NCBI GenBank assembly: GCA_041906145.1
Contig: JAYRJU010000009.1
Span: 118,672-182,671 of the forward strand
From: SHVO01 sp041906145
Lineage (GTDB): Bacteria; Pseudomonadota; Alphaproteobacteria; Rhodospirillales; Rhodospirillaceae
Length of the DNA stretch: 64,000 bases
Direction: 5' to 3'
The first letter of the stretch is position 1, and the number at the start of each line of letters is the position of its first letter. Made by a program: the position numbers and the translations under genes. The notes beneath the pieces were generated by a model. It saw nothing but the letters and a program-made list of their open reading frames with translations, did not search any database and was not told the DNA's origin. Shown one piece after another: positions 16,230 through 24,847 of this stretch.

Positions 16230-17794
16230 GATTACCGCTACTGAGCCTTCGGGCTCGGGTATTCGCGGTTCTTTTGCTGGTGGTCGCCGGGACCAACCTG
16301 GCAGCGCTATTCTTTTATTACGGCTTCCGTGACGAGTGGGCGGCGGTGGGGGCCGCCACGCAAGGCGCGGAGCAGATCATCGTCATCCGGCGCATGCTGG
16401 AGCGCGCCCCCACGCGCCAAGACCAGATCGAGCTGCTGCAGCGCCTGAACTCGCCGGTCATGCGAATGACCTTCAACACGCAGCCCCTCGTAAAGAACTC
16501 CGACCGCCAGTTGCCGTCGCGGATTTTCCTGCGCGCGCTCAGGCGTGAATTCCCCCGCGACGCCGAGATCCGCGCCGACAGCCTGTTCGACGACCGCGCC
16601 TTCGAGAACCTGCCGTTCATGGAAGCCATGGACCAGGTGACGGACATGGATCCGCATTTTCCCCTGGGCGATCCCTCGCAAGGTCAGCAGTCGGTGGACT
16701 CGCATACCATCCCGGAAGATTTTCCGCCGTCGCCCGCGGCCGGGGACGAGCGTCCGCGCGACAGCGGGGAGTTCTCACGGCGCGCCATCCATAGCCTGCG
16801 TTCGCTGGGCGGCACTCTTCCGGTGGCCGACGCGGTGATGTTCCGCGTTTCGGTGCGGCCGGTGAATTCCACGCGCTGGTTTAATGCGCGAGTGGTGCTC
16901 AATATCGCCGAGCCTCCGGGCCTGACGGCTTTTCCCTATTGGTTGGCGGCCGTTTCGGTGTTGCTGATGGGTGTCGCGCTGTGGGGCGTGTCGCGCGCCA
17001 CCGCGCCGCTGCCTGTGTTCGCGGCCGCGGCGGAACGGCTAGGCGTGGATGTGAATGCGGAGCCCCTGAGCGAGAAGGGGCCGCCGGAGGTGCGTCGGGC
17101 GACGCGCGCCTTCAACACCATGCAGACGCGCGTGAAGCGCTACATCCAGGACCGCACACAGATGCTGGCGGCCATCAGCCACGATCTGCGCACGCCCATT
17201 ACACGCTTACGCTTGCGCGCCGAGTTCGTCGAAGACGACCAGCAGCGCGAAAAGATGATGCACGACCTCAATGAAATGGAGGCGATGATCGCCGAGACGC
17301 TCGTGTTCGCACGCGACGATGCGGCGAACGAACCGGCCTCGCACATCGACGTGGCGGCAGTGGTGGCGTCCTTGTGCAGCGACCTCAGTTTCTCGGGCCG
17401 AGAGGTGGCATACACCGGACCCGATAGCCTAGAGTTCCTGACCCGTCCGCTGGCGTTCAAGCGCGCGATCACGAACCTGGTCGACAACGCGCTGAAATAC
17501 GGCAAGACCGCCCAGGTGACGATGGTGCCGACAACGGGCGAACTGCGCATCTATGTCGACGATATCGGCCCCGGCGTGCCGACGCATGAAATGGACCGCG
17601 TGTTCCAGCCGTTCGTGCGCCTGGAAAGCTCGCGCTCGCGCGAGACCGGCGGGGCGGGACTTGGTCTTACCATCGCGCGCAACGCTATCCGCAGCATGGG
17701 CGGCGACGTGGAACTCACGAACCGCACCGAGGGCGGCCTGCGCGTGACCGTCAGCCTGCCCGTGGCGGGCGCCGAGGCGCACGGTACGGCGTAA
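16226..17794 (+). CDS. EnvZ-like sensor histidine kinase
   Basis: Membrane sensor kinase of 522 residues. TM1 is near residues 10-30 (VFAVLLLVVAGTNLAALFFYYGF), a periplasmic domain of about 200 residues follows, and TM2 is near 233-252 (PYWLAAVSVLLMGVALWGV). Then come a HAMP linker, the HisKA domain with phosphorylated His near residue 317 (ISHDLRTPITRL), and an ATPase domain with NLVDNALKYG and GGAGLGLTIA. It overlaps the regulator gene by four bases and should phosphorylate it. The signal is unknown; the large periplasmic region is rich in Asp and Pro. Confidence 0.93.
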   Translation: MRLPLLSLRARVFAVLLLVVAGTNLAALFFYYGFRDEWAAVGAATQGAEQIIVIRRMLERAPTRQDQIELLQRLNSPVMRMTFNTQPLVKNSDRQLPSRIFLRALRREFPRDAEIRADSLFDDRAFENLPFMEAMDQVTDMDPHFPLGDPSQGQQSVDSHTIPEDFPPSPAAGDERPRDSGEFSRRAIHSLRSLGGTLPVADAVMFRVSVRPVNSTRWFNARVVLNIAEPPGLTAFPYWLAAVSVLLMGVALWGVSRATAPLPVFAAAAERLGVDVNAEPLSEKGPPEVRRATRAFNTMQTRVKRYIQDRTQMLAAISHDLRTPITRLRLRAEFVEDDQQREKMMHDLNEMEAMIAETLVFARDDAANEPASHIDVAAVVASLCSDLSFSGREVAYTGPDSLEFLTRPLAFKRAITNLVDNALKYGKTAQVTMVPTTGELRIYVDDIGPGVPTHEMDRVFQPFVRLESSRSRETGGAGLGLTIARNAIRSMGGDVELTNRTEGGLRVTVSLPVAGAEAHGTA

Positions 17795-17848
17795 CTACCT
17801 CTTCCCCGCCGCCCGTCCTATGATGGCCGGCGTTCGAAAGGGAGAGAG

Positions 17849-18646
17849 ATGATCGGCCGTTTCATCGTTGGCGTTTTTATCAGCTGTGCCGTGAGCACTT
17901 CGGCTTTTGCATGGGGCGACGCCGGACATCGCATGGTGTGTCATGTAGCGTGGGACAGTTTGCAGGACAAGCAGCGCGGCGAAGTGAAGGAGCTGTTGGG
18001 CGCGGCGGGCGAGGCGGAATTTGCCGAGGCTTGCGCCTGGGCTATTCATCATCGGAACGAACACCCCGAAACCAAAGGCTGGCACGTGCTCTATGTGCCG
18101 AAGGACGCGCGCAAGGTCGATGCGACACGCGACTGCCCGGAGAAGACGAGCTGTTTGATTCGGGAGATTGACCGTAATCTCGCGATCTTAAAAAGCGGCG
18201 CGCCGCGTGAAGAGCGAGCGACGGCGCTGAAGTTCCTGGCACATTTTGTCGGCGACATCCATGAGCCGCTCCGCGTCGGTTTCGCCGAAGATCGCGGCGG
18301 CGAGGGCATTCCCGCGACGTTCGTGGGCAAGGCGACGACCATGGGTGCGATGTGGGACGAGGGCATCTTGGCCACCGATCCGCAGGCGCTGGAATCGCTG
18401 CGCGCAACTTATCAGGCCTATACCCCGCTCGACCGGTTGTATGTGGAATGGATCGAGACGCCGCCCGCGGAGTGGGCCACCGAGAGCTTGTGGATCATGC
18501 GCACGCCCGCGACGGGTTACGTCGGCAACCCCGGCGGGCTTGTGTTCGATGAGATTTATCTCAAGCAAAACATGCCGGTCGCGCTGGATCGAGTGGCGAA
18601 GGCGGGGATGCGCCTTGGGCACGTCTTGAACGAAGCGTTGAGATAA
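17849..18646 (+). CDS. S1/P1 nuclease family protein, secreted
   Basis: Predicted secreted zinc-dependent nuclease or phosphodiesterase of the S1/P1 family, 265 residues. The signal peptide ends at SAFA, leaving a mature N terminus that starts WGDAGH; in this family the N-terminal Trp is itself a zinc ligand. Further ligand motifs are HFVGDIHEPLRVGF (His and Asp) and MWDEGIL. HIP-type segments and total length agree with bacterial members. GGGAGAGAG precedes the ATG at good spacing. Likely periplasmic or extracellular nucleic-acid scavenging or phosphate recovery. Confidence 0.9.
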   Translation: MIGRFIVGVFISCAVSTSAFAWGDAGHRMVCHVAWDSLQDKQRGEVKELLGAAGEAEFAEACAWAIHHRNEHPETKGWHVLYVPKDARKVDATRDCPEKTSCLIREIDRNLAILKSGAPREERATALKFLAHFVGDIHEPLRVGFAEDRGGEGIPATFVGKATTMGAMWDEGILATDPQALESLRATYQAYTPLDRLYVEWIETPPAEWATESLWIMRTPATGYVGNPGGLVFDEIYLKQNMPVALDRVAKAGMRLGHVLNEALR

Positions 18647-18653
18647 CGGGCCT

Positions 18654-19379
18654 ATGTGCGGACGGGCGCGCCTTCCTCAAGACTATTCGGAGATCCGGCG
18701 TCAGATTAAGTTCAGCACGAGCAAGCCGGCGCCGAACCTGCTGCCGACGTGGAACCTTGCGCCGACGCAAGACATTCTGTGCTGCATGCGCGACCCCGCG
18801 ACCGGCGAGCGAACGCCTGTGAAAATGTGCTGGGGCTTGATCCCTGGTTGGTCGAAGGAGGCGAAGATGAGATTCGCGACCTTCAATGCGCGGGCCGAGA
18901 CGCTGGAAACCACCACCAGCTTTCGCGATGCCTGGAAGAAGGGCCGCCGCTGTCTTGTCATCACCGACGGCTTCTACGAATGGCGCAAAGGCGACAAGAA
19001 GCCGTATGCCATCGCCTGCGTGAACGACCGGCTGACGGTGATGGCCGGCCTATGGGATCAGTGGAAAGGACCGACCGGTGAGGTGGTGTTGTCGTGCACG
19101 ATCATCACGACGGAGTCTAATGAACTCATGCGTCCCCTCCACGACCGGATGCCAGTGATTCTTGATGAGAAGGATTGGCCCGCGTGGCTAGGGGAGGTCG
19201 ATGTCAGCCTCGAGGAGTTGAAGACGCTCCTGCGCCCCTTCCCTTCGGAAGAGATGCACCTATGGCGGGTGGACGAGCGCGTCGGGAATGTCCGCAACGA
19301 CGACGCGGCGCTTGTGACGCCCATCGCCGAACACGTTCCCGCCGCAGCCGCTCCGCCGACCCAAGGATCTCTGTTCTAA
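18654..19379 (+). CDS. SOS response-associated peptidase (SRAP, YedK/HMCES family)
   Basis: Protein of 241 residues matching the SRAP family, which forms covalent crosslinks to abasic sites in single-stranded DNA to protect them. The catalytic Cys is residue 2 (MCGRARLPQ) and becomes N-terminal after Met removal. Other conserved parts are FNARAETL, CLVITDGFYEW and the active-site His in MRPLHDRMPVIL. It follows the nuclease gene by seven bases and may be cotranscribed. The stop overlaps the stop of the convergent pyrE gene by a few bases. Confidence 0.93.
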   Translation: MCGRARLPQDYSEIRRQIKFSTSKPAPNLLPTWNLAPTQDILCCMRDPATGERTPVKMCWGLIPGWSKEAKMRFATFNARAETLETTTSFRDAWKKGRRCLVITDGFYEWRKGDKKPYAIACVNDRLTVMAGLWDQWKGPTGEVVLSCTIITTESNELMRPLHDRMPVILDEKDWPAWLGEVDVSLEELKTLLRPFPSEEMHLWRVDERVGNVRNDDAALVTPIAEHVPAAAAPPTQGSLF

Positions 19380-20062
19380 GCGCCCTTGCCGCCGTGGGCG
19401 ACGGACCAGCCGACCGGGTCCTTAAGAAATTCTTTCACACCCGCGATGGCTTGCGGCGAGAAGTATTTGCCTTCCTCGGCCACGGCGATGACGTCGCGCC
19501 ACGTCGCCAGGTAGTGAAGCGTGATACCTTCGTTGGCGAGCATTTCAATCGCGCCCGGGAAGGCGCCGTAGAAGAACACGACCAAACAGTGGTCGCACTT
19601 CGCGCCCGCGTCGCGCAGGGCCTTCACGAAGCCGATCTTTGAATCGCCGCTGCTGGCGAGATCTTCCACCAGGATAACGTTCTGGCCTTCGTGCAGTTCG
19701 CCTTCGATCTGCGCCATGCGGCCGAAGCCTTTCGGCTTCTTGCGTACGTACTGCATCGGAAGGCCCATGGCGTCCGAGATCCAGGCCGCGTAGGGGATGC
19801 CGGCGGTCTCGCCGCCCGCGACGGTGTCGATCTTCCCGGGGCCGATGGCCTCATTGAGTTCTTCCTTCGCGAGACGCGTAATGGTCTGGCGCGCTTCGAC
19901 GAAGGAGATGACCTTGCGGCAGTCGATGTAGACCGGGCTGGCCCAGCCGGCCGTGAGTTTGTAGGGCTCCTCGGGGCGGAAATTCACGGCTTTGATGTCG
20001 AGCAGGAATTTGGCGACGATCTTTCCGGCGGCGTCCTGACGGGCATTGCGCGTGACGGTCAT
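19376..20062 (-). CDS. pyrE: Orotate phosphoribosyltransferase
   Basis: Joins orotate and PRPP to give orotidine 5'-phosphate in pyrimidine synthesis. The PRPP-binding motif is VILVEDLASSGDSK, and YVRKKPKGFGR is the flexible catalytic loop. I place the start at the ATG at 20062, which has AGGAG eight bases upstream, giving 228 residues; the frame stays open 54 bases further up. The enzyme is of the longer alphaproteobacterial type, with a C-terminal extension FLKDPVGWSVAHGGKG. It is monocistronic as far as can be seen. Confidence 0.93.
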   Translation of the reverse strand: MTVTRNARQDAAGKIVAKFLLDIKAVNFRPEEPYKLTAGWASPVYIDCRKVISFVEARQTITRLAKEELNEAIGPGKIDTVAGGETAGIPYAAWISDAMGLPMQYVRKKPKGFGRMAQIEGELHEGQNVILVEDLASSGDSKIGFVKALRDAGAKCDHCLVVFFYGAFPGAIEMLANEGITLHYLATWRDVIAVAEEGKYFSPQAIAGVKEFLKDPVGWSVAHGGKGA

Positions 20063-20179
20063 TGCTTCTCCTATTTCCCCTGGGTTCCCGAGATTTTCGA
20101 GCTTATTTAGCGACAATGCAGGAACGGTACAACGCCCGGCAATCTGCTATAGAAAACCCAACGGATTTCGGGATTTTTG

Positions 20180-21166
20180 ATGCACGGCCAACCACTGATC
20201 TGGGTTCTGACCGACGACCGCGCGGGCAATGTGGCCCAGGCGGTTGGCGTGGCCGAAGCCCTGGGTCGGGACTTCAAGACCGTCCCCATCCGCTACAATC
20301 CGCTGGCGCGCCTTCCGAACGCGCTGACCGGAGCGAGCCTGATCGGCCTCGCGCCGGAAACTCGCATGACTTTTGGTCCCCCCTGGCCCGACGTCGTGAT
20401 CGCGGCCGGACGCCGGACGGGTCCCATCGCGCGCTGGATAAAGAAACATGCGGGGAAACCGGTGATCCTGACGCAGATCATGAACCCAGGACGCCGCGGC
20501 GCCGAGGACTTCGACCTGATCGCCGTGCCCCGGCATGACTGCGAGCTTCCCACCGGCGATGCGCCTAACGTGATGCGCATTACCGGCGCGCCGCACCGTT
20601 TGACCACGGAACGCCTTGCCAGCGCCGCCGATACCTGGCGCGGGCGGATCAAAGCTATACCGAAGCCGCGCATCGCGTTGATCGTGGGCGGCGCGACCCA
20701 CCGCAAGCCGTTCCCGGCGGACCTTGCCCGGACGCTGGCCGCGGACGTCTCAAAGCTCGCCGAGAAACAGGGTGGAGCTGTTCTGCTCGCAAGTTCGCGG
20801 CGGACCGGATTGGACGCCGAACAGGCCATGGAAGCGGCCGTTAACGTGCCGCATCATGCGTTCTTCTGGAGTGCAGGTGGGGACAATCCATATTTCGGCT
20901 ATCTCGCGCTGGCGGACGCCGTCGTCGTCACCGGCGATTCCGTGTCCATGTGCTCGGAAGCCTGCGCGACCTCGGCGCCGGTCTATATCTATTCGCCCGA
21001 TGGAATGGTAGCGCCGAAGCACGCGCGCCTGCACCGGCATCTTTACGATGCGGGCTTCGCCCGGCCCTTCAATGGGCAATTCGAGCGCTGGTCGCATCCA
21101 CCCTTGAACGCGGCTGGGGAAGTAGCGCAAAAGATCGACAATCTCATTCGCCGCCGTTTTGGATAA
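20180..21166 (+). CDS. ELM1/GtrOC1-like (mitochondrial-fission ELM1 family) protein
   Basis: Protein of 328 residues of the family shared by alphaproteobacteria and plant mitochondrial-fission ELM1 proteins. It opens with WVLTDDRAGNVAQAVGVAEAL; IIAAGRRTGPIARWIKKH-like and ILTQIMNPG follow; a glycosyltransferase-B-like C-terminal half contains ALADAVVVTGDSVSMCSEAC, reminiscent of a nucleotide-sugar site. The bacterial function is unknown; a glycosyltransferase is possible by fold. The ATG at 20180 is chosen over a TTG one codon earlier. It is followed six bases later by a TIM-barrel isomerase gene. Confidence 0.82.
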   Translation: MHGQPLIWVLTDDRAGNVAQAVGVAEALGRDFKTVPIRYNPLARLPNALTGASLIGLAPETRMTFGPPWPDVVIAAGRRTGPIARWIKKHAGKPVILTQIMNPGRRGAEDFDLIAVPRHDCELPTGDAPNVMRITGAPHRLTTERLASAADTWRGRIKAIPKPRIALIVGGATHRKPFPADLARTLAADVSKLAEKQGGAVLLASSRRTGLDAEQAMEAAVNVPHHAFFWSAGGDNPYFGYLALADAVVVTGDSVSMCSEACATSAPVYIYSPDGMVAPKHARLHRHLYDAGFARPFNGQFERWSHPPLNAAGEVAQKIDNLIRRRFG

Positions 21167-21172
21167 CAGCCC

Positions 21173-21952
21173 ATGCCGCGTTTCGCCGCCAATATCTCGC
21201 TTCTGTTCACCGAGCTTCCGTTCGTGGAGCGGATCAAAGCCGCCGCCGACGCCGGCTTCAAGGCGGTCGAGTGCCAACTGCCTTACCACGTCGACGCGAT
21301 CGACATCGCCGACGCCTGCGGTATGGCCGGCGTGCCGCTTGTGCTGATCAACGCGCCCCCGGGCAACTGGGAGGCGGGTGAGCGCGGTCTCGCGGCCTTG
21401 CCGGGCCGTGAAGACGAGTTCCGTGACACCATCGATATCGCGCTTGCATTCGCCGAGACGGCGGAGTGCCCGCGTATCCACGTGATGGCGGGCTGCATTT
21501 CGCAGGACGAAGACGGCGCCATGGAGACGTACGAAAAGAACATCGTGTACGCCTGCGAACGGGCGCGCAAAGAGGATGTGGAGATCGTGCTCGAGAACGT
21601 GGTGATCCCGGACTATTTCCTGGTGTTCCCGGATCAGGTCGCCGACATAGTGCGCCGCCTCGAACAGAAGAATTTAAAAGTGCTGTTCGACGCCTATCAT
21701 GCTCAACGCGCACAGGGGAACCTCGCCGACTTCCTGGAGCATAATCTCGATATCATCGGGCATGTGCAGGTCGCCGGCGTGCCGGGCCGTCACGAGCCGG
21801 ACAAGTTCAACGAAGTGAACTGGCGGTTCATCTTCGATTTCCTCGACGGCCAGGGCTACGACGGATGGGTCGGCATGGAATACAACCCGCGCGGCGAGAC
21901 GCTGCGGGGACTGTCGTGGGCGAAAGAGTGGGGTTTGGGGCCGAAGGCCTAA
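21173..21952 (+). CDS. hyi: Hydroxypyruvate isomerase-like TIM-barrel protein
   Basis: Member of the xylose isomerase-like TIM-barrel superfamily closest to Hyi/OtnI hydroxypyruvate isomerases, which interconvert hydroxypyruvate and tartronate semialdehyde or act on 2-oxo-tetronates. It begins PRFAANISLLFTELPFVERI. The metal-binding acids are probably in VEIVLENVVIPDYF, LKVLFDAYHAQ and GWVGMEYNPRG. The 259-residue length is typical. It is probably cotranscribed with the ELM1-like gene. The substrate could differ from hydroxypyruvate, as the family is promiscuous. Confidence 0.85.
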   Translation: MPRFAANISLLFTELPFVERIKAAADAGFKAVECQLPYHVDAIDIADACGMAGVPLVLINAPPGNWEAGERGLAALPGREDEFRDTIDIALAFAETAECPRIHVMAGCISQDEDGAMETYEKNIVYACERARKEDVEIVLENVVIPDYFLVFPDQVADIVRRLEQKNLKVLFDAYHAQRAQGNLADFLEHNLDIIGHVQVAGVPGRHEPDKFNEVNWRFIFDFLDGQGYDGWVGMEYNPRGETLRGLSWAKEWGLGPKA

Positions 21953-23184
21953 GCCACTTTCTGCCGCAGCATGTGGTCGATGGCGAAACCTTGGAAGGTT
22001 TCGACGCCGAGTTCGGCTCCGACCGCGATGGCCTTCGCGCTGTCGACGCGGATGAGGATCGGCTGGATGCCGCAGCTCTTCATGTAATTGAAGGTCTTGC
22101 CGCGCTCGCGCAGGAGGTCTTCCGCACCGGTGCGCCAATGTACCTTAGCGTACTTGGCGCCGATGTAATCGAGATCCACGAGACCAAGGGTCTGCGGGAA
22201 GATTTTGTCGACGCCGATATTGGCGCCCATGGCCTTGATCATGCCGCGCGCGACTTCAAATTCGTCGAAATGCTCGACGATGTCGGCCTGGCGGAATTCA
22301 AACACCATGCGGGACAGGACGTCTTTCGCCGTCTGGTCCATGAAATCGGCGAAGGCCGCCGTGAATGTGGTGACCACGTTCACATTGAGCGAGAAGGGCA
22401 TCGCAGTGACCTCGCTCATGTGCTGGAACGAACGCAGCACGATCTGATCGAGGACGCGGGTGAACTCGTTGAACAGCGGGCCCGAGGCGCGCATTTCGAC
22501 GTCGATGAATAGCGGCTTGCGCAGCGCATCCATGCTGACGAAATACTCGTGCATCGTCGGCACCGGCATGAAGCCCGGTTTCGCATGCGCGACCATCTGG
22601 TCGCGCATGAAGGCTTTCAGGAATTTGTCCGCGCCGAAGCGCTTGAAGGCCTGAAGGATGTTATCGAGATCCTCGGGCGAGAGCGGGCGCAGTTCGTGCT
22701 TCTTGGCCTCCGGATCTGCAGCCTTCTGGGCATCGGCGGTATAGCGGGCGATGCGCTCGGCGGCGCCGCGGAAATTCTGTTCGAGATCGTAAATCAGCGC
22801 GAAGCGCGCTTGATTGATGTTGCCGAAATTCTCGGGGCAGTGTTTCTCGACCGCGCGCAACATGGCGACTTTGATGTCGCGCAGAAGTTCAAGGCTGTGC
22901 GCACCAGGCGAATGGGCGAGCAACGCGTATTCGGTCGGCGCGACTTTGTAGACCTTCGCGCCGTAACGCGCGGCGACATAACACAGGCCGGTGACGAGCG
23001 TGGTCGTCATCTCGGCGGTCTGCTTGGCGACCGGAACCGCGCCGTTGGCGTCCACGATGAAAAGTTGTGTGCCGGTGACGGGCTTGTGACGCCACTCGGA
23101 CATATCCTCGACCAGCGCACGCAAATCCTGCGGCGGGTGAAGCGTCACTCGCGGAATCGGAACGACTCTGTCCTGTACCGTCAC
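21949..23184 (-). CDS. Degenerate EAL-domain-like protein
   Basis: Cytoplasmic protein of 411 residues. The last 200 residues resemble a degenerate EAL (cyclic-di-GMP phosphodiesterase) domain: LGLVDLDYIGAKYAKVHW corresponds to the DYIKLD strand, and ELGVETFQGFAIDHML to the C-terminal LGxxxxQGYxxGxP element. The EAL signature and the usual metal-binding acids are not visible, so catalytic activity is unlikely. The N-terminal 200 residues are helical with no recognised domain. It may bind nucleotide or a protein partner as a regulator. It overlaps the end of the convergent hyi gene by four bases. Confidence 0.6.
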   Translation of the reverse strand: MTVQDRVVPIPRVTLHPPQDLRALVEDMSEWRHKPVTGTQLFIVDANGAVPVAKQTAEMTTTLVTGLCYVAARYGAKVYKVAPTEYALLAHSPGAHSLELLRDIKVAMLRAVEKHCPENFGNINQARFALIYDLEQNFRGAAERIARYTADAQKAADPEAKKHELRPLSPEDLDNILQAFKRFGADKFLKAFMRDQMVAHAKPGFMPVPTMHEYFVSMDALRKPLFIDVEMRASGPLFNEFTRVLDQIVLRSFQHMSEVTAMPFSLNVNVVTTFTAAFADFMDQTAKDVLSRMVFEFRQADIVEHFDEFEVARGMIKAMGANIGVDKIFPQTLGLVDLDYIGAKYAKVHWRTGAEDLLRERGKTFNYMKSCGIQPILIRVDSAKAIAVGAELGVETFQGFAIDHMLRQKVA

Positions 23185-23427
23185 GTAAGCAACTCCCCAG
23201 ACGCGGGTCTTGCGCCCGCGTTTCCAACCCGGACAGCTCTAGGACCAGGAGAGCAAAAACGCCACGTGGTTTCTCTGACTTGCAATAATTCGATACAAAA
23301 CCACCGGGTTCCTCTACCTATCGTCGGATAGCTGGGGCGCCGCTCTATCCGTGGTTCGTCAGGAAATATTCGAGCCGAATTGATTCTCGGCGCAAATTGT
23401 ACAGACAAAGCGTGGAGTCGCTCGGCC

Positions 23428-23907
23428 TTAGGCCGAAGCCGCTTTCGGCAAACCGGGCACGACGGTAACGGGGATCCCGATCTTGCCGGCATATTTTCCC
23501 GTCACCGCTTCGACCAGCGGGCCCGGTTTTCTTCCGGGCGCGGCGGAGAGGATGAGAATCGAAAGCTCGGGATGTTCCTTCACGAGCTTGAACAACTCGG
23601 CGCGGCGCGCGCCCTGACGCACATACGTGTCGGGCGTGCGGCCGGTTTCCTGAACGATGCGAAGCGCGTGGAGGCGGACAACGTCCTCGGCTTCACGGCG
23701 CGCTTCCTGATCGGCAAGTTCAGACACGAACTTGAAGTGATGAAATTCGTGATCGACTTGATAGACGTAGAGTAATGCGACGCGCCCTCCGGTCTTGCGG
23801 GCGCGTTCGCACGCATAGTCGATGGCCGCGGGCAGCTCCGGAGAATCATCGACCACCACCAGGAAGAGGCGGTGATCTTCGGGCTTGCGCGGCGCGGGGA
23901 CGTTCAC
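23428..23907 (-). CDS. Universal stress protein (UspA family)
   Basis: Single-domain universal stress protein of 159 residues. It has FLVVVDDSPELPAAIDYA at the N-terminal strand, a central helix with RREAEDVVRLHALRIVQETG, and the C-terminal SILILSAAPGRKPGPLVEAVTGKYAGKIGIPVTVVPG, which corresponds to the ATP-binding G-2x-G-9x-G(S/T) region in modified form. Likely a cytoplasmic nucleotide-binding stress protein. It is three bases from the end of the rhodanese gene on the same strand, so the two are probably one transcript. Confidence 0.85.
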   Translation of the reverse strand: MNVPAPRKPEDHRLFLVVVDDSPELPAAIDYACERARKTGGRVALLYVYQVDHEFHHFKFVSELADQEARREAEDVVRLHALRIVQETGRTPDTYVRQGARRAELFKLVKEHPELSILILSAAPGRKPGPLVEAVTGKYAGKIGIPVTVVPGLPKAASA

Positions 23908-23910
23908 CGT

Positions 23911-24246
23911 CTAGCCTTCCTCGACCTCGTAACCGGACTGAAGCCAGCCGAGGATTCCGCCTTGCAGGCGCGTGATATGCCCCTGAAAGCCTCCGGCGAG
24001 GGCTTTCTGCGCGGCCATTCCGCAGCGGACGCCGCTCTTGCAATGGAAGACCAGGTGTTTTCCGCCGGCGTTCGGAATTTGCGTGGGATCGAAGGTCGAC
24101 AGCGGCATCAGGATGGCGCCCGGGATGTGGACCTGATCCCATTCGTTCTGCTCGCGCACGTCAATAATCACGGCATCATCGGCCGCGCGCCACGCGGCGA
24201 CGTCGGCGGGGCTGGCAAAGGTAACCTGACCTTCCGGTGTGGACAT
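23911..24246 (-). CDS. Rhodanese-like domain protein
   Basis: Single-domain rhodanese (sulfurtransferase) of 111 residues. The active-site Cys is in VFHCKSGVRCGMA; VIIDVREQNEWDQVHIPGA is the first conserved block and LQGGILGWLQSGY the last. I start at the ATG at 24246, which has GGAG eight bases before it; the frame is open further upstream but without a better site. Its neighbours YeeE/YedE and TusA also handle sulfane sulfur, so a role in thiosulfate or persulfide transfer is likely. It is divergent from the ModE-like regulator. Confidence 0.88.
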   Translation of the reverse strand: MSTPEGQVTFASPADVAAWRAADDAVIIDVREQNEWDQVHIPGAILMPLSTFDPTQIPNAGGKHLVFHCKSGVRCGMAAQKALAGGFQGHITRLQGGILGWLQSGYEVEEG

Positions 24247-24304
24247 CTGAAACTCCAAAACGATACCCAAAGACTGTATAGTCCACCGGGCAAGGATAAA
24301 AGTG

Positions 24305-24682
24305 ATGAAAGCCAAGGTCACAGCCAAGACAGCACACCGGGTTGGACCACGATTGCGCGTCTATCTCGGAATCGCGGATCACCTCGGACCGGGAAAGGCT
24401 GATCTCTTGACTGGTATCGACGAGACCGGTTCCATCGTGGCGGCGGGCAAGCGCATGAATATGAGCTACCGCCGCGCGTGGCTCCTGGTGGACGCGATGA
24501 ACAAGATGTTCAGATTGCCCTTGGTCACGAAAAGCAAAGGCGGGAAGGGTGGCGGTGGTGGTGCGGAACTCACCGCACTCGGCCGCGAAGTCCTCACGCG
24601 ATTCCGCAGAATGGAAAAAAAGACCGCGAAGGCGATCGCCAGCGATCTCACGGCACTGCGCAAAGTCATCAGCGCACGCTAG
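24305..24682 (+). CDS. ModE-like winged-helix regulator (N-terminal domain only)
   Basis: DNA-binding protein of 125 residues matching the N-terminal winged helix of ModE: LLTGIDETGSIVAAGKRMNMSYRRAWLLVDAMN is the recognition region. The molybdate-binding MOP domains of full ModE are absent, as in many stand-alone alphaproteobacterial members. A glycine-rich stretch (GGKGGGGGAELT) precedes the wing. A GTG one codon upstream is an alternative start. It is divergent from the rhodanese gene and close to a sulfur-transport gene, so it may control these rather than molybdate uptake. Confidence 0.85.
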   Translation: MKAKVTAKTAHRVGPRLRVYLGIADHLGPGKADLLTGIDETGSIVAAGKRMNMSYRRAWLLVDAMNKMFRLPLVTKSKGGKGGGGGAELTALGREVLTRFRRMEKKTAKAIASDLTALRKVISAR

Positions 24683-24689
24683 GGTCCCT

Positions 24690-24839
24690 TCAAGCGCGAG
24701 ATTGATCTCGCGCGTGTCCCTGGAAATGCAGACAACATGCCAGGACGCGTTGGCCATCGCGGTCTTGGGCCTTTGCCGGCGTTGCGGCGCCGAACAGAAC
24801 TAAACTGGCGGCGCCAATACGTCGTCTCATGAGGACCAT
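24690..24839 (-). CDS. Possible short secreted peptide or 5' remnant of a secreted protein
   Basis: A 49-codon frame begins MVLMRRRIGAASLVLFGAAT and gives a convincing signal peptide ending PAKAQ, followed by only about 25 residues (DRDGQRVLACCLHFQGHARD) before the stop. The mature part looks random and reads across a 20-bp palindrome. This is what the 5' end of a truncated or frameshifted exported protein, for example a ModA-like binding protein beside the ModE-like gene, would look like. It could instead be a real small Cys-Cys peptide. Low certainty. Confidence 0.3.
   Translation of the reverse strand: MVLMRRRIGAASLVLFGAATPAKAQDRDGQRVLACCLHFQGHARDQSRA
24694..24713. repeat. Perfect 9-bp inverted repeat downstream of the ModE-like gene
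   Basis: GCGCGAGATTGATCTCGCGC, a 9-bp palindrome with a two-base centre, lies 12 bases after the regulator stop. There is no T-run, so it is more like an operator or scar than a classical terminator. Confidence 0.55.
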
Positions 24840-24847
24840 CTTACGCT

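Noticed and set aside
24176..24757. A 193-codon minus-strand frame overlapping the ModE-like gene
   Set aside because: It is antisense to the regulator and shares no recognisable motif; the winged-helix frame explains the sequence.
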